From assembly GCA_937975765.1 (NCBI GenBank), contig CALJUR010000069.1:10766-74765 (forward strand): DNA of 64,000 nt, read 5' to 3'. The DNA comes from an uncultured Myxococcales bacterium. Lineage in GTDB: Bacteria > Myxococcota_A > UBA9042 > DTJE01. Of this stretch, positions 32,986 through 42,004 are shown one piece after another. Below the pieces are notes generated by a model, which was not told the DNA's origin, did not search any database, and saw only the letters and a program-made list of their open reading frames with translations. Each line of letters starts with the position of its first letter. Position 1 is the first letter of the stretch. The translations under genes were made by a program, and so were the position numbers.

Positions 32986-34770
32986 ATGAACGTCCTGGGG
33001 ATCTCGTCCTTCTACCACGACTCTTCGGCGTGCGTGCTGGGCGACGACGGCCTGCTGTTCGCCGCGCAGGAGGAGCGCTTCGACCGCGTCAAGGGCAGCG
33101 CCTCCTTCCCGATCCAGGCCGTCAACGCGTGCCTGCAGGCCGCCAACCTGACGATCCTGGACATCGACGAGATCGCCTTCTACGAGAAGCCGTTCCTGAA
33201 GTTCGAGCGCGTGCTGATCGACCACCTGCGGTCCTTCCCGTTCTCGTACCCGGCGTTCCGGCGCACGATGCCGCCCTGGCTGGCCGAGCGCCTGGTGCTG
33301 CCGCTGCAGTTGAAGAAGGACCTGGCGTACGAGAAGCCGGTGCGCTTCGTGAAGCATCACCTGGCGCACGCCGCGTCGACGTTCCTGGTGTCGCCCTTCG
33401 AGGAGGCCGCCTTCCTGACGGTGGACGGCGTCGGCGAGTGGACGACCACGACGTGGGGCGTCGGGTGCGGCACGCGGGTCGAGGTGCGGCAGGAAATCCG
33501 CTACCCGGACTCGCTGGGGCTGCTGTACACCGCGGTCACGACGTACCTGGGGTTCGAGGCGAACCGCGGCGAGGGCAAGGTGATGGCGCTGGGCGGCTTC
33601 GGGCGGCCCGCGCACCTGGACCGGATGCGCGAGATCCTGGGGCTGCGGCCGGACGGCTCGTTCCGGCTGGACCCGGCGTACTTCCGGTTCAGCCGGGGCG
33701 GCACGATGTGGTCGCCCCGGTTCGAGCGCGAGTTCGGGCCGCCGCGCGTGCCGAAAACGCCGCTGACGGACCGCCACTACGACATCGCCGCCAGCCTCCA
33801 GGCCCTGCTGGAGGAGGCGATGCTGAACCTGGCGCGGCACGTGCACGCGCGCACCGGCATGAGGAACCTGTGCCTGGCGGGCGGCGTGTCGCTGAACTGC
33901 GCGGCCAACGGGCGGCTGCAGGACGATTCGCCGTTCGAACGGATCTTCGTGCAGCCTGCGGCGGGGGACGGCGGGGCGGCGCTGGGCGCGGCGGCCGTCG
34001 TGTACCACGCGGCGCACGGCCACCCGCGGCGCTTCGTGATGGAAGACGCGTGCATCGGTCCCGAATACCCGGTGGCGCGCATGCGGCGGGCGCTGATGGC
34101 GAAGGGGCTGCCGGTGGTCCAGCCGCCGACGGAGGAACTGCTGGCGCACGTGGCGCGGCGGATCGCGGACGGGAAGGTCGTCGGCTGGTACCAGGGGCGG
34201 ATGGAGTTCGGGCCGCGCGCGCTGGGGCACCGCAGCATCCTGGCCGACCCGCGCAACCCGGCGATGAAGGACCTGCTGAACGCGAAGGTCAAGCACCGCG
34301 AGCCGTTCCGGCCGTACGGCGCGTCCGTGCTGGCCGAGGCGGCGGGCGAGTGGTTCCATCGCGATACCCCCAGTCCGTTCATGCTGTTCGCGGTGAAGAT
34401 CCGGCCGGAGAAGCGCGCGCTGGTGCCGTCGGCCCAGCACGTGGACGGGACGTGCCGGCACCAGACGGTCCGTGCGGATCGGGATCCGCTGTACCACGGG
34501 CTGATCCGCGAGTTCGCGCAACTGACCGGCGTGCCGATGGTCATCAACACGTCGTTCAACGACAACAACGAGCCGGTCGTGTGCACGCCCGAGGACGCCG
34601 TCGCCTGCTACCTGAAGAACGAGATCGACGCGCTGGTGCTGGGGCCGTTCCTGGTCGAGAAGGACGGGACGGCCGATCTCGTCGCGACGGGCGCCCTGGC
34701 GAAGGGCGAAGCCGAGTCCTCCCTTGCCGCCGCCGGCCCCTCCGCCCCCGATACGGGTTCGCCGGCATGA
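32986..34770 (+). CDS. O-carbamoyltransferase (NodU/CmcH/TobZ family)
   Basis: ATG 32986 gives 594 residues. The N-terminal Kae1/actin-like domain (about 1-360) begins VLGISSFYHDSSACVLGDDG and contains VKHHLAHAASTF and LAGGVSLNCAANG. The YrdC-like C-terminal domain (about 385-570) has GRMEFGPRALGHRSILADPR and NTSFNDNNEPVV. Such enzymes activate carbamoyl phosphate with ATP and carbamoylate a hydroxyl on a sugar or natural product. With DUF5989 proteins and an SGNH hydrolase as neighbours, the substrate is probably an envelope or exported glycan. The TGA overlaps the next start (ATGA). Confidence 0.92.
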   Translation: MNVLGISSFYHDSSACVLGDDGLLFAAQEERFDRVKGSASFPIQAVNACLQAANLTILDIDEIAFYEKPFLKFERVLIDHLRSFPFSYPAFRRTMPPWLAERLVLPLQLKKDLAYEKPVRFVKHHLAHAASTFLVSPFEEAAFLTVDGVGEWTTTTWGVGCGTRVEVRQEIRYPDSLGLLYTAVTTYLGFEANRGEGKVMALGGFGRPAHLDRMREILGLRPDGSFRLDPAYFRFSRGGTMWSPRFEREFGPPRVPKTPLTDRHYDIAASLQALLEEAMLNLARHVHARTGMRNLCLAGGVSLNCAANGRLQDDSPFERIFVQPAAGDGGAALGAAAVVYHAAHGHPRRFVMEDACIGPEYPVARMRRALMAKGLPVVQPPTEELLAHVARRIADGKVVGWYQGRMEFGPRALGHRSILADPRNPAMKDLLNAKVKHREPFRPYGASVLAEAAGEWFHRDTPSPFMLFAVKIRPEKRALVPSAQHVDGTCRHQTVRADRDPLYHGLIREFAQLTGVPMVINTSFNDNNEPVVCTPEDAVACYLKNEIDALVLGPFLVEKDGTADLVATGALAKGEAESSLAAAGPSAPDTGSPA

Positions 34771-36047
34771 AGGCGCTGGCGCGCAGCCTGCTGGCGTGGA
34801 CGCTGGCCGCTCTGGTGCCGTTCGCCGCCGTCGAGGCCGGGCTGCGGGTCGCGGGCTGGCAGCCGCCTTCGCACTGGTACGACGTCGGGTTCGACCCCGA
34901 CACCCCCATCCTGGTCGAGTCGGAGGGACAAGTGGCCGTCGCGCCCGGGCTGCGCGACGTGTTCCGCGCCGAACCGTTCCCCAGGGACCGCGCGTCGGGC
35001 CAGCGCCTCGTCTTCGCCATCGGCGATTCCGTCGTGTGGGGCCACCGGTCGAACGAGGCCGCGGGACCGCTGCGGGCCTGGCCCGACGTGCTGCACGAGC
35101 TGTTGCGAGGCCAGCCGGGGCATGCCGCGGACCGGGTGGTCAACCTGGGGGCGCGCACCTTCGCGTCGGGGCGCGTCGAGTGGGTGCTGCGCGAGGCGCT
35201 GGCGTGGCGGCCCGACGTGGTGGTCGCGTCGTTCGGGTCTTCGGAGTACCTGGAGGAGGCGACCCGGCGCGGATGGCAGGCGCGCGAGGCGCGGGCGCCT
35301 GCGGGATTCTGGCACCTGCGTGTCGTGCAGGGCATCGAGTCGATGCTGGCGCGCGCGAAGGGGACCGCCGGGGCAGGGCTGACCGCGCAGGGGCTGAAGG
35401 AGCGCGACGGGACGCTGAACGCACCGTTCCTGGCTGCGGGCGAGGCGCGGGTCGACGCGGCCGAACGGGATCGCATCGAGGAGCGGTACGTGCAGAGGCT
35501 GGACCGCGTGGCGGCGGCGTGCGAGGCGGCCGGGGTGCGGCTGGTGCTGCTGACGGTGCCGTCGAACCTGCGGTGGCCGCCGGTCGCCAGCCGGTTCGCG
35601 GATGACGCAGAGAAGGCGCAGGTGGACGACGCGGTGCGCCGGGCCGGCGAACTGCTGGACGCCGGGCGGGTGGACGAGGCGCGGGCGCTGGTGCAGCCGC
35701 TGGCGGCCGCGAAGCCGCACGTGGCGTCGCTGCGGTTCCGGTGGGCGCAGGTGCTGGACCGGTCCGGGGACGCCGCCGGGGCGAAGGCGGAATACGAGGC
35801 CGCGCGGGACGAATCCGCGTTCCCTCTGCGGGTGTCGTCTGTCATGAACCGGGCGATCCGGCAGGTGGCGGCGGACCATCGATCGGTGGTACTGGTGGAC
35901 GCGGATCGCCTGTTCGAGTCGCTGGTGCCGGAAGCCATCCCGGACGAGCGGCTGTTCCTGGACCAGAACCACCCCACCGAGGACGCGCACCGGCGCATCG
36001 CCGAGGCGATCCTCGACGCGCTGCGGAGGGCCGCATGGCCGCCGTGA
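34767..36047 (+). CDS. Membrane-anchored SGNH/GDSL hydrolase-like protein
   Basis: The product has 426 residues with an N-terminal signal anchor. AIGDSVVWGHRSNEA is the GDSL block I with the Ser nucleophile. LDQNHPTEDAHRRIAEAI near the C-terminus gives the Asp-His pair. Between them lies a helical insert with a TPR-like stretch (about 290-365, GELLDAGRVDEARALVQPL). These enzymes often esterify or deacylate surface glycans. It overlaps the carbamoyltransferase gene by 4 bp and the second DUF5989 gene by 13 bp, so all belong to one unit. Confidence 0.82.
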   Translation: MKALARSLLAWTLAALVPFAAVEAGLRVAGWQPPSHWYDVGFDPDTPILVESEGQVAVAPGLRDVFRAEPFPRDRASGQRLVFAIGDSVVWGHRSNEAAGPLRAWPDVLHELLRGQPGHAADRVVNLGARTFASGRVEWVLREALAWRPDVVVASFGSSEYLEEATRRGWQAREARAPAGFWHLRVVQGIESMLARAKGTAGAGLTAQGLKERDGTLNAPFLAAGEARVDAAERDRIEERYVQRLDRVAAACEAAGVRLVLLTVPSNLRWPPVASRFADDAEKAQVDDAVRRAGELLDAGRVDEARALVQPLAAAKPHVASLRFRWAQVLDRSGDAAGAKAEYEAARDESAFPLRVSSVMNRAIRQVAADHRSVVLVDADRLFESLVPEAIPDERLFLDQNHPTEDAHRRIAEAILDALRRAAWPP

Positions 36048-36181
36048 AACCGTTCGCGTTCCTGTGGCGCCACCGCAAGTGGTGGCTGCCCCCGCTGATC
36101 CTGACCGCCGTGCTGTTCGGGCTGCTGTGGTGGTCCGAGTCCGGCCGCTCGCTGCCGTCCTACATCTACAACCCGTTCTGA
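36035..36181 (+). CDS. Second DUF5989-like small membrane protein
   Basis: The protein has 48 residues. It begins inside the SGNH gene's 3' end and runs KPFAFLWRHRKWWLPPLIL through a single helix to the terminal SYIYNPF. It shares the basic/aromatic start, single helix and YIY ending with the protein at 32805-32963. Two copies in one operon suggest a hetero-pair or separate docking to the carbamoyltransferase and the SGNH enzyme. Confidence 0.7.
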   Translation: MAAVKPFAFLWRHRKWWLPPLILTAVLFGLLWWSESGRSLPSYIYNPF

Positions 36182-36194
36182 CTGGAGGAAACCC

Positions 36195-37136
36195 ATGAAC
36201 CCGTCCGACTTCACGTTCCACGCCGTCAGCGGCGCCGACCTGCACGTGCACGGATGGGTGCCCGACGGCGACGTGCGCGCGATCGTGCAGGTCAGCCACG
36301 GCATGCAGGAGCATGGCGCCCGGTACCAGCCGGTGGCGCAGGTGCTGTGCGCGAAGGGGTTCGCGGTGTACGCGGGCGACCATCGCGGGCACGGGAAGAC
36401 GGCGGTGGACGGGCGCCTGGGCCACCTGGGCCCCGGGGGGTACATGACGGTGCTGGCGGACCTGCACGAGGTGTCCGAACAGGTGCGCGCGCGGCACCCG
36501 GGCGCCCCGCTGTTCCTGGTCGGGCACTCGTGGGGGTCGTTCCTGGCGCAGGCCTACCTCCAGCGCTGGGGCGGCGAACTGGCCGGCTGCGTGCTCAGCG
36601 GCACCAACGGCGCGAACCCGCTGGCGGGCGTCGGCGAACTGCTGGCGCGCGCGGTCGTGGGCGTGCGGGGCGGCGACCGGACCGCGAAACTGCTGGAGAC
36701 CCTGTCGGTCGGGTCGTTCAACAAGCCGTTCGAGCCCGGTGCCACGGGCAAGGAGTGGCTGTCGCGGGATGCGGCGGAGGTCCGCAAGTACGTGGACGAC
36801 CCGCTGTGCGGCCAGCCGTTCCCGAACTCGTTCTTCCTGGAGATGCTGAAGTTGCTGAACGCGACGTGGAAGCCGTCGGCCGAGGCGCGGATCCCGCGGA
36901 CGGTGCCGGTGGCGATGATCGCCGGCGCGCAGGACCCGGTCGGCATGCAGGGCAAGGGCGTGCGCGTGCTGGAGTCGCGGTACCGCGCGCTGGGCCTGAA
37001 GAACGTGACCTGCCGGCTGTACGAAGGCGCGCGCCACGAGGTCTTCAACGAGACCAACCGCGACGAGGTCCTGTCCGACCTGGCCGCGTGGCTGGAAGCG
37101 CATTTTAGGGCGGGGGCCCCGTCCCCCGCCTCCTGA
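36195..37136 (+). CDS. Alpha/beta hydrolase (monoacylglycerol lipase/serine aminopeptidase S33 type)
   Basis: TGGAGGAAA precedes ATG 36195. The product has 313 residues. The catalytic triad is visible: Ser in VGHSWGSFLAQ, Asp in AGAQDPVG and His in GARHEVFNE. HGMQEHGARYQPVA is the family N-terminal motif. The enzyme probably hydrolyses a lipid or ester. The C-terminal residues RAGAPSPAS are encoded by a copy of the dispersed palindrome read in frame, so the ancestral stop was lost or displaced. Confidence 0.88.
   Translation: MNPSDFTFHAVSGADLHVHGWVPDGDVRAIVQVSHGMQEHGARYQPVAQVLCAKGFAVYAGDHRGHGKTAVDGRLGHLGPGGYMTVLADLHEVSEQVRARHPGAPLFLVGHSWGSFLAQAYLQRWGGELAGCVLSGTNGANPLAGVGELLARAVVGVRGGDRTAKLLETLSVGSFNKPFEPGATGKEWLSRDAAEVRKYVDDPLCGQPFPNSFFLEMLKLLNATWKPSAEARIPRTVPVAMIAGAQDPVGMQGKGVRVLESRYRALGLKNVTCRLYEGARHEVFNETNRDEVLSDLAAWLEAHFRAGAPSPAS
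37106..37130 (+). repeat. Dispersed palindrome, copy 2 (read through in frame)
   Basis: TAGGGCGGGGGCCCC then GTCCCCCGCC. Here the TAG is out of frame (TTT AGG GCG), so the hydrolase reads through the repeat and stops just after it at TGA 37134-37136. Confidence 0.8.
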
Positions 37137-37156
37137 CGGATTGCGGCGGTGACGCC

Positions 37157-37171
37157 GCCCCCGCCCTACAG
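37157..37171 (-). repeat. Dispersed palindrome, half copy
   Basis: On the minus strand this reads CTGTAGGGCGGGGGC. Its TAG is the stop codon of the lipoprotein gene 37166-37996. Only the first half of the palindrome is present. Confidence 0.7.
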
Positions 37172-37996
37172 GACCTTCCAGGTCAGCGGCGTGTTCGGGG
37201 GCGCCCCGTACGGGCCCGCGCCGACCGCCACGCGTCCCAGGTACGGCACCTGGAACCACAACTTGCCGCCGATCGCGTAGGGGATGGTCAGTTCGCCGCC
37301 GCCCGTCTGCAGCACCTGCCGCAGCACGTCGTCGGCCGCCTCCTCGATCAGTTTCAGCATCGGGTCGATGCCGATCGCGAACGTGAACGTCAGGTCGATG
37401 ACGTCCGATGCCGGGATCGTCCACGCCGACAGGTCGCCTACCGGCTGGCCCGTCGCCACCTGCCACGCCAGCGTGACCAGGCCTCGCAGCGCCGCCTGCA
37501 GGAACGACTCCAGGTCCCTCACGTCCTCCGGGTGGTCCACGCACTGCTCGCCCGCCGGGATCGGGCAGTCGGCGGCGCCGGGCGTGCACAGCGTCGTGCA
37601 CACCGCGCCCAGGTCACCGAAGGTTTCCGCCGGCCACAACTGCAGTGCCACCAGCAGTTCGGTGGTCGGCACCGGGTATCGGTTCGGGTTGCGGATGTGG
37701 AAGACCGTCTGGAACCGGAACTCCAGTTCGGCCCGGGAAGGGGGCGCCCCGAACGCCAGGCAGGCGACCGGGCCCAGCAGGCGCTGGCAGGAATAGACGC
37801 CCAGCGAATTCAGGCTGGGGTACTGCACCAGAGTCGCCTTCTGGCTGGACAGGTCCACGACCGGGGCCAGGGCGGTCGGCACCAGCGTCTCGCCGCCCAG
37901 CAGGTCGCCGGCGATGTCGGTGACCAGGTCGCACGAGACCATCGACAGCGCGATCGCGGCGAAGGCGAGCGATGGCAGAAGGCGTCGTCGAGGCAT
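37166..37996 (-). CDS. Lipoprotein with possible LEA14/WHy-like domain
   Basis: ATG 37996 begins a lipoprotein signal (AFAAIALSMVSC). The 276-residue product has a region around residues 80-130 (ELEFRFQTVFHIRNPNRYPV, then LLVALQLWP) resembling the LEA14/WHy fold, in which an NPN-type motif precedes a beta-strand. A Cys-rich loop follows (CTTLCTPGAADC). The family assignment is moderate and the role unknown. The frame extends upstream to 38173 but lacks signal-peptide features there. Confidence 0.62.
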   Translation of the reverse strand: MPRRRLLPSLAFAAIALSMVSCDLVTDIAGDLLGGETLVPTALAPVVDLSSQKATLVQYPSLNSLGVYSCQRLLGPVACLAFGAPPSRAELEFRFQTVFHIRNPNRYPVPTTELLVALQLWPAETFGDLGAVCTTLCTPGAADCPIPAGEQCVDHPEDVRDLESFLQAALRGLVTLAWQVATGQPVGDLSAWTIPASDVIDLTFTFAIGIDPMLKLIEEAADDVLRQVLQTGGGELTIPYAIGGKLWFQVPYLGRVAVGAGPYGAPPNTPLTWKVL

Positions 37997-38058
37997 CACG
38001 ACTCCGCGCGACGAGACGGAAAGAAGGTACCACCCGCCGTACCGGAATGACAGGGCGG

Positions 38059-38206
38059 AGAAAATAGGGACAGCCTCCAATTTCGTGGCGCCGAGCCTAT
38101 ATGAATGCCAATGATATTCGCAGGTAAATGGTAAGCGATGACGGCTGGTACCGAGCGCTTGGCGGGAATTCAACCGTCCTGGAAAATGGAGGCTGGCCCT
38201 CTTTTC
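38059..38206. mobile_element. MITE/REPIN-like element with terminal inverted repeats
   Basis: The left end GAAAATAGGGACAGCCTCCA (from 38060) and the right end TGGAGGCTGGCCCTCTTTTC (38187-38206) are imperfect inverted repeats flanking about 100 bp that is clearly more AT-rich than the neighbourhood. No coding potential is seen inside. The right arm reaches the stop codon of the radical SAM gene. Similar arms are found near REP-associated (Y1) transposases in other bacteria, recalled and not checked. Confidence 0.55.
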
Positions 38207-39464
38207 AGGCGGTGGCGGGCTTGACCCAGCCGCGGACGGTGCCGTCGGGCATGGTGGTGGTGCCCTCGGCGCGCTCGCGCATCACGACCTTGCGGAACAG
38301 GCGGGCCATCTTCGTCTGGCGGCCGTCGGTGCCGTAGAACTTGTCCCACGCGTAGTGGTACAGGTCCTGGAGCCGGTTCGGGGTCATGTGCTTGGGCTGG
38401 AAGACCACCTTGCCGGTCGTGTAGTCGATCCAGTTGTTGTGCAGGATGCGCCCCTCGGCCTCGACCTGCTCGCGGTAGGGGGTATGCAGGAAGGGAGTCA
38501 TGACCGTGAACTCGGCCATGTCCAGGTCCATCTCCAGGCAGAAGTCCACCAGCCGCAGCACGTCGTCCTCGGTCTGGTCGTCGGCGCCCAGGATGATGGT
38601 GCCCTCGATGCCGATGCCGTGGTCCTTGTACATCCGGATGCGCTTGCGGATCCCTTCCGATGGCGCCGTGATGGCCTGGTACACGTACCAGGCGCCTGCG
38701 TCGTAGGCGGCCGACAGGACCTCGTCATCCCCCTCGATGGGGTGGCTGATCCACTTGCGCTTCAAGGGCTTCAGCGCGCGGAACAGTTCCAGTTCCCATT
38801 CCTTGCTTTGGGCCAGGCTGTTGTCGACGAAGAAGAGGCGGCCGTTGTCGATGCCGGCGACCTCCTGCACGACCGTCTCGACCGGGCGCGGGCGGAACCG
38901 GCGGCCGCCCAGGTACGCCACGCTGCACGGCGGGCAGTTGAACCGGCAGCCGCGCGACGCGTGGACCAGGTCCACCATCCGCACGCCCCGGTACGTATAC
39001 AGGTCGTAATCCAGGATGTCGCGCCGCGCCGGGCCCACGCTCTCGATGGGCGGCAGCATCGCCATGCGGTCGTAGACCTTCTTCAGCGACTTCGCCTTCA
39101 GGTCGGCCATCACCTCGTCGAAGTGGCCCTCCACCTCGCCAAGGAAGACCGAGTCGCACGCGGCCGCCATCTCCTCCTTGTGGATCGCGATCGCGATGCC
39201 GCCGGCGATGACGGGGATGCCGCGCGCGCGATAGGCGGCGGCGATCTCCTTGGCACGGGGGGTGGCGCACGTCAGCATCACCGACAGCGCGACGATGTCC
39301 GGCTTGTCCTCCAGGTCCAGTTCGACGCGGTTCTCGTCGTGGAACGTCAGGTGCACGTCCTTCGGGACGTTGGCCGCGAAGTTGACAGGACCGTGCGGGG
39401 GCAGGTGGAACTCGGTCTGCTCGGGCAGCTTGGGCCACTTGGGATAGATCAGCTTCATCCACAT
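38205..39464 (-). CDS. B12-binding-type radical SAM enzyme
   Basis: GGGAGT precedes ATG 39464. The 419-residue product has an N-terminal cobalamin-binding-like Rossmann part (about 1-140; IVALSVMLTCATPRAKEI, VIAGGIAIAIH). The radical SAM core follows, with CRFNCPPC in HASRGCRFNCPPCSVAYLGG. The DxHxxG cobalamin motif is not clear, so B12 use is uncertain. It is the last gene of the minus-strand operon, 4 bp after the chain-length-factor-like gene. In hopanoid, ladderane and polyene pathways related enzymes methylate or cyclise carbon chains. Confidence 0.82.
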   Translation of the reverse strand: MWMKLIYPKWPKLPEQTEFHLPPHGPVNFAANVPKDVHLTFHDENRVELDLEDKPDIVALSVMLTCATPRAKEIAAAYRARGIPVIAGGIAIAIHKEEMAAACDSVFLGEVEGHFDEVMADLKAKSLKKVYDRMAMLPPIESVGPARRDILDYDLYTYRGVRMVDLVHASRGCRFNCPPCSVAYLGGRRFRPRPVETVVQEVAGIDNGRLFFVDNSLAQSKEWELELFRALKPLKRKWISHPIEGDDEVLSAAYDAGAWYVYQAITAPSEGIRKRIRMYKDHGIGIEGTIILGADDQTEDDVLRLVDFCLEMDLDMAEFTVMTPFLHTPYREQVEAEGRILHNNWIDYTTGKVVFQPKHMTPNRLQDLYHYAWDKFYGTDGRQTKMARLFRKVVMRERAEGTTTMPDGTVRGWVKPATA

Positions 39465-39468
39465 GGGG

Positions 39469-40476
39469 CTACTCCCTGGCGGCGTCCGGGTGCCGCCGGG
39501 CCACGACGGCGGCGACGCCGATGCGGCAACGGGTGACGTGAACGAACAGGCCCGGGGCGGTGCCGTCGGCGAAGCGGCCGGCGATGCCCAGGGCGGCCGC
39601 GGTCGCGAAGGCGCCGCAGCGTGGGAGGTACGGCGCCAGAGTGGCGCCGGGAATCCGGGTGGCCAGCGCGGACTGGTCGCAGGGACCGATCCGCAGGCCG
39701 GGCAGGATCGTAACCGGTTCGCCGGGGAGGCGGTGCCGGGCGACCTCGGAGGCGATGCGATCCCAGGCGATACCGGCATCGTCCACGGGGGGGGCGTCCG
39801 GCGTCACGGCCGCGTTCGCGGGGGGATCGATCACGGCCCCCTCGCGGACCTGGAACGACGCCAGGACCTCGCCCAGCGCGCGTTCCCCGTCGCGGGCGAC
39901 CAGCAGCCACGCCGACCCCTCGCCCAGCACGACGTCCGGGGGGAGGTCGATCCTCAGGTACACGCCTTCGCGGTCCGGCAGGCACTCGTCCACGCCGCCC
40001 ACCAGCGCGAAGTCCACCTCGCCGGCGGCCAGGGCCAGGTCCGCCGCCATCAGGGCGCCCTCGAAGGACACCTCCTCCTGCGAGACGACCAGGTTCGGGC
40101 CGGTGGCGCCGGTGACGCGCGCCGCATAGAACGTCGCGGAATTGCTGACCGAGTTGGCGAAGTGCACGGGCGAGGGCGGGCCCTGCGAAACGCCCATCGC
40201 CGAGCACACGACCTGCCCGGCGACCAGTGCCTCCTCGGCCGCGTTGCCGACGCCGGAGCCCAGGTAGATGCCCGTGCGGGCCCCGGGGACCTCGATGCCG
40301 GACTCCTTCAGGCACGCGGCGGCGCCCACCAGCGTCAGCCGGGCGTGGCGTCCCACGCGGCGCGGCCGCTGGGCGACGTACTGCGCCTCCAGGGCGACCA
40401 GGTCGGGGGCGAAGCGGTCGCCGCCCGCGGTGGCAGGGGGATCGGGCCACAGCGTCCATGCCGCCAGGACCTTCAT
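39469..40476 (-). CDS. Ketosynthase-like protein lacking the catalytic Cys (chain-length-factor-like)
   Basis: The protein has 335 residues with a KS N-terminal fold: FANSVSNSATFYAARVTGA and SVSNSATF loops, then NLVVSQEEVSFEGAL where active ketosynthases have a Cys-containing motif. The Cys position is Gln or nearby, as in polyketide chain-length factors. The C-terminal catalytic His motifs are also missing, so it is probably a non-catalytic partner of the ketosynthase encoded directly upstream, with which it overlaps by 4 bp. Confidence 0.72.
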   Translation of the reverse strand: MKVLAAWTLWPDPPATAGGDRFAPDLVALEAQYVAQRPRRVGRHARLTLVGAAACLKESGIEVPGARTGIYLGSGVGNAAEEALVAGQVVCSAMGVSQGPPSPVHFANSVSNSATFYAARVTGATGPNLVVSQEEVSFEGALMAADLALAAGEVDFALVGGVDECLPDREGVYLRIDLPPDVVLGEGSAWLLVARDGERALGEVLASFQVREGAVIDPPANAAVTPDAPPVDDAGIAWDRIASEVARHRLPGEPVTILPGLRIGPCDQSALATRIPGATLAPYLPRCGAFATAAALGIAGRFADGTAPGLFVHVTRCRIGVAAVVARRHPDAARE

Positions 40477-41663
40477 CGCGCCCCCTCCCGGCCGGGAACC
40501 CGGGCCAGCATCGACACGCTGTTGCCGCCGAAGCCGAAGGTGTTCAGCATCACCACGCCCCCCGCGAACGGGGCATGTTCCCGCAGCGGGGTCACCCCGA
40601 CGTCGGGGTCGATCGTCTCGAACCCCGCGCAGGCCGGCACGAAGCCCGCCTGAAGGCATCCCAGGAAGGCCGTGACCTCGACCGCGCCGGCTGCGCCCAT
40701 CGTGTGCCCCACGTACCGCTTGATCGACGCGAACGGCGGGATGGCGTCGCCGAACATCCGCAGCAGGGCGTGTCCCTCCGCCGCGTCGTTGTCGGGGGTG
40801 CCGGTGCCGTGCGCCTTGATCGCGACGATCTCCGACGGGTCCACGCCCGATTGCGCGCACGCGGCGCGCATCACGGCCTCGGCGCCGCTGCCGTCCGGGG
40901 ACGAGGCCGTCATGTGGAACGGGTCGCACCGCGACGCGCCGCCCAGGAGAACGGGATGTGCCCCGTCGTCCTCGCCGGGCGCGACGGGTTCGAGGATCAG
41001 GGCGCCCGCCGCCTCGCCGACCTGGATGCCCTTGCGGCCCGCGTCGAAGGGCCGGCATCCCTGCGGGTCCAGCAGCATCAGCGACTCGAATCCGTGGATC
41101 AACGTGGTCGTCAGGATGTCGGTGCCCACGACGATCGCCCGCGGCACGCGACCCGTGCGCAGCAGGTGCAGCGCGGTCAGGATCGCGTTGGACGACGAGG
41201 TGCACGCCGAGCAGGACGTCAGGACGGGGCCCTGCACGCCCAGGCGGGCTGCCAGTTCCGTCGCGACCCGCCCGGCCGCCGGCTCGGTGGTGACGCAGTG
41301 GACGGCGCCCTGTTCCTTCACGATGCGCCGGAACCGCACCTCCGACCGGTCCGAGTGGCCCGTGATCGAGCCGACCAGCAGGGCCGCCTGGCGCAGCCGC
41401 GGGTCTCCCGGGGCCATCCCCGCCTCGTCCATCGCCTGCCGCAGCGCCTCGCCGGCCATCTGGTCGTTCCGCGGGACGTCCGGATCGAAGTCCAGTTCCG
41501 CCACCTGCGACACGGGGACGCGTCCCGCCAGCGGCGTCTGCACCGACGTGATCGGGTGCAGGCCGATGCGGCCCTCACGGATCCGGGAGGCGACGGTCGC
41601 GCGACCCTTGCCCAGCGCGCAGACAACGCCGGAGGCGACGATGCGAACGGGGGTCGGCGTCAT
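40473..41663 (-). CDS. 3-oxoacyl-ACP synthase (KAS II/FabF-like)
   Basis: The product has 396 residues. The triad is complete: Cys in TSCSACTSSSNAI, His in KAHGTGTPDNDAAEG and His in VGHTMGAAGAVEV. NTFGFGGNSVSM near the C-terminus is also typical. It condenses acyl units on the ACP whose gene overlaps it by 4 bp. The pairing with a Cys-less KS homologue resembles type II polyketide KS-CLF pairs. It probably extends a special acyl chain rather than housekeeping fatty acids. Confidence 0.93.
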   Translation of the reverse strand: MTPTPVRIVASGVVCALGKGRATVASRIREGRIGLHPITSVQTPLAGRVPVSQVAELDFDPDVPRNDQMAGEALRQAMDEAGMAPGDPRLRQAALLVGSITGHSDRSEVRFRRIVKEQGAVHCVTTEPAAGRVATELAARLGVQGPVLTSCSACTSSSNAILTALHLLRTGRVPRAIVVGTDILTTTLIHGFESLMLLDPQGCRPFDAGRKGIQVGEAAGALILEPVAPGEDDGAHPVLLGGASRCDPFHMTASSPDGSGAEAVMRAACAQSGVDPSEIVAIKAHGTGTPDNDAAEGHALLRMFGDAIPPFASIKRYVGHTMGAAGAVEVTAFLGCLQAGFVPACAGFETIDPDVGVTPLREHAPFAGGVVMLNTFGFGGNSVSMLARVPGREGAR

Positions 41664-41926
41664 TGGGCCGCCTTCTCCTGCCGGATGAAGTCCGCCAGGA
41701 TCCGCAGCGACTGCAGCACCCGGATGCTGGTGTTCTGGTTGTCGATGCGCACGCCGTACTGCCGCTGGACCGCGGTCACGATCTCCAGCGCGTCCAGGCT
41801 GTCCAGCCCCAGCGGGGACTCCGGCCCGATCAGCGGGTCGTCGTCGGTCACGGTCGCCATCCGCGCGTCGTCCAGGTCGCACGCCTTCTGTACCAGCGCG
41901 CGCAGTTCCTTCTCCAGGCCCTCCAC
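41660..41926 (-). CDS. Acyl carrier protein
   Basis: GTG 41926 is preferred because GGAGGT lies 4-5 nt upstream; the GTG at 41932 overlaps that Shine-Dalgarno. The 88-residue product has the phosphopantetheine site Ser in LGLDSLDALEIV and an overall four-helix acidic pattern. It carries the growing chain for the ketosynthase next door. Confidence 0.92.
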   Translation of the reverse strand: MEGLEKELRALVQKACDLDDARMATVTDDDPLIGPESPLGLDSLDALEIVTAVQRQYGVRIDNQNTSIRVLQSLRILADFIRQEKAAQ

Positions 41927-42004
41927 AAGCACCTCCGTCGGCGGCCCCCCGGGTGCCGCCGCTTCGCCACGATCACGCCCGCACGCGAGTTCCGTGCGGG
42001 GAAT

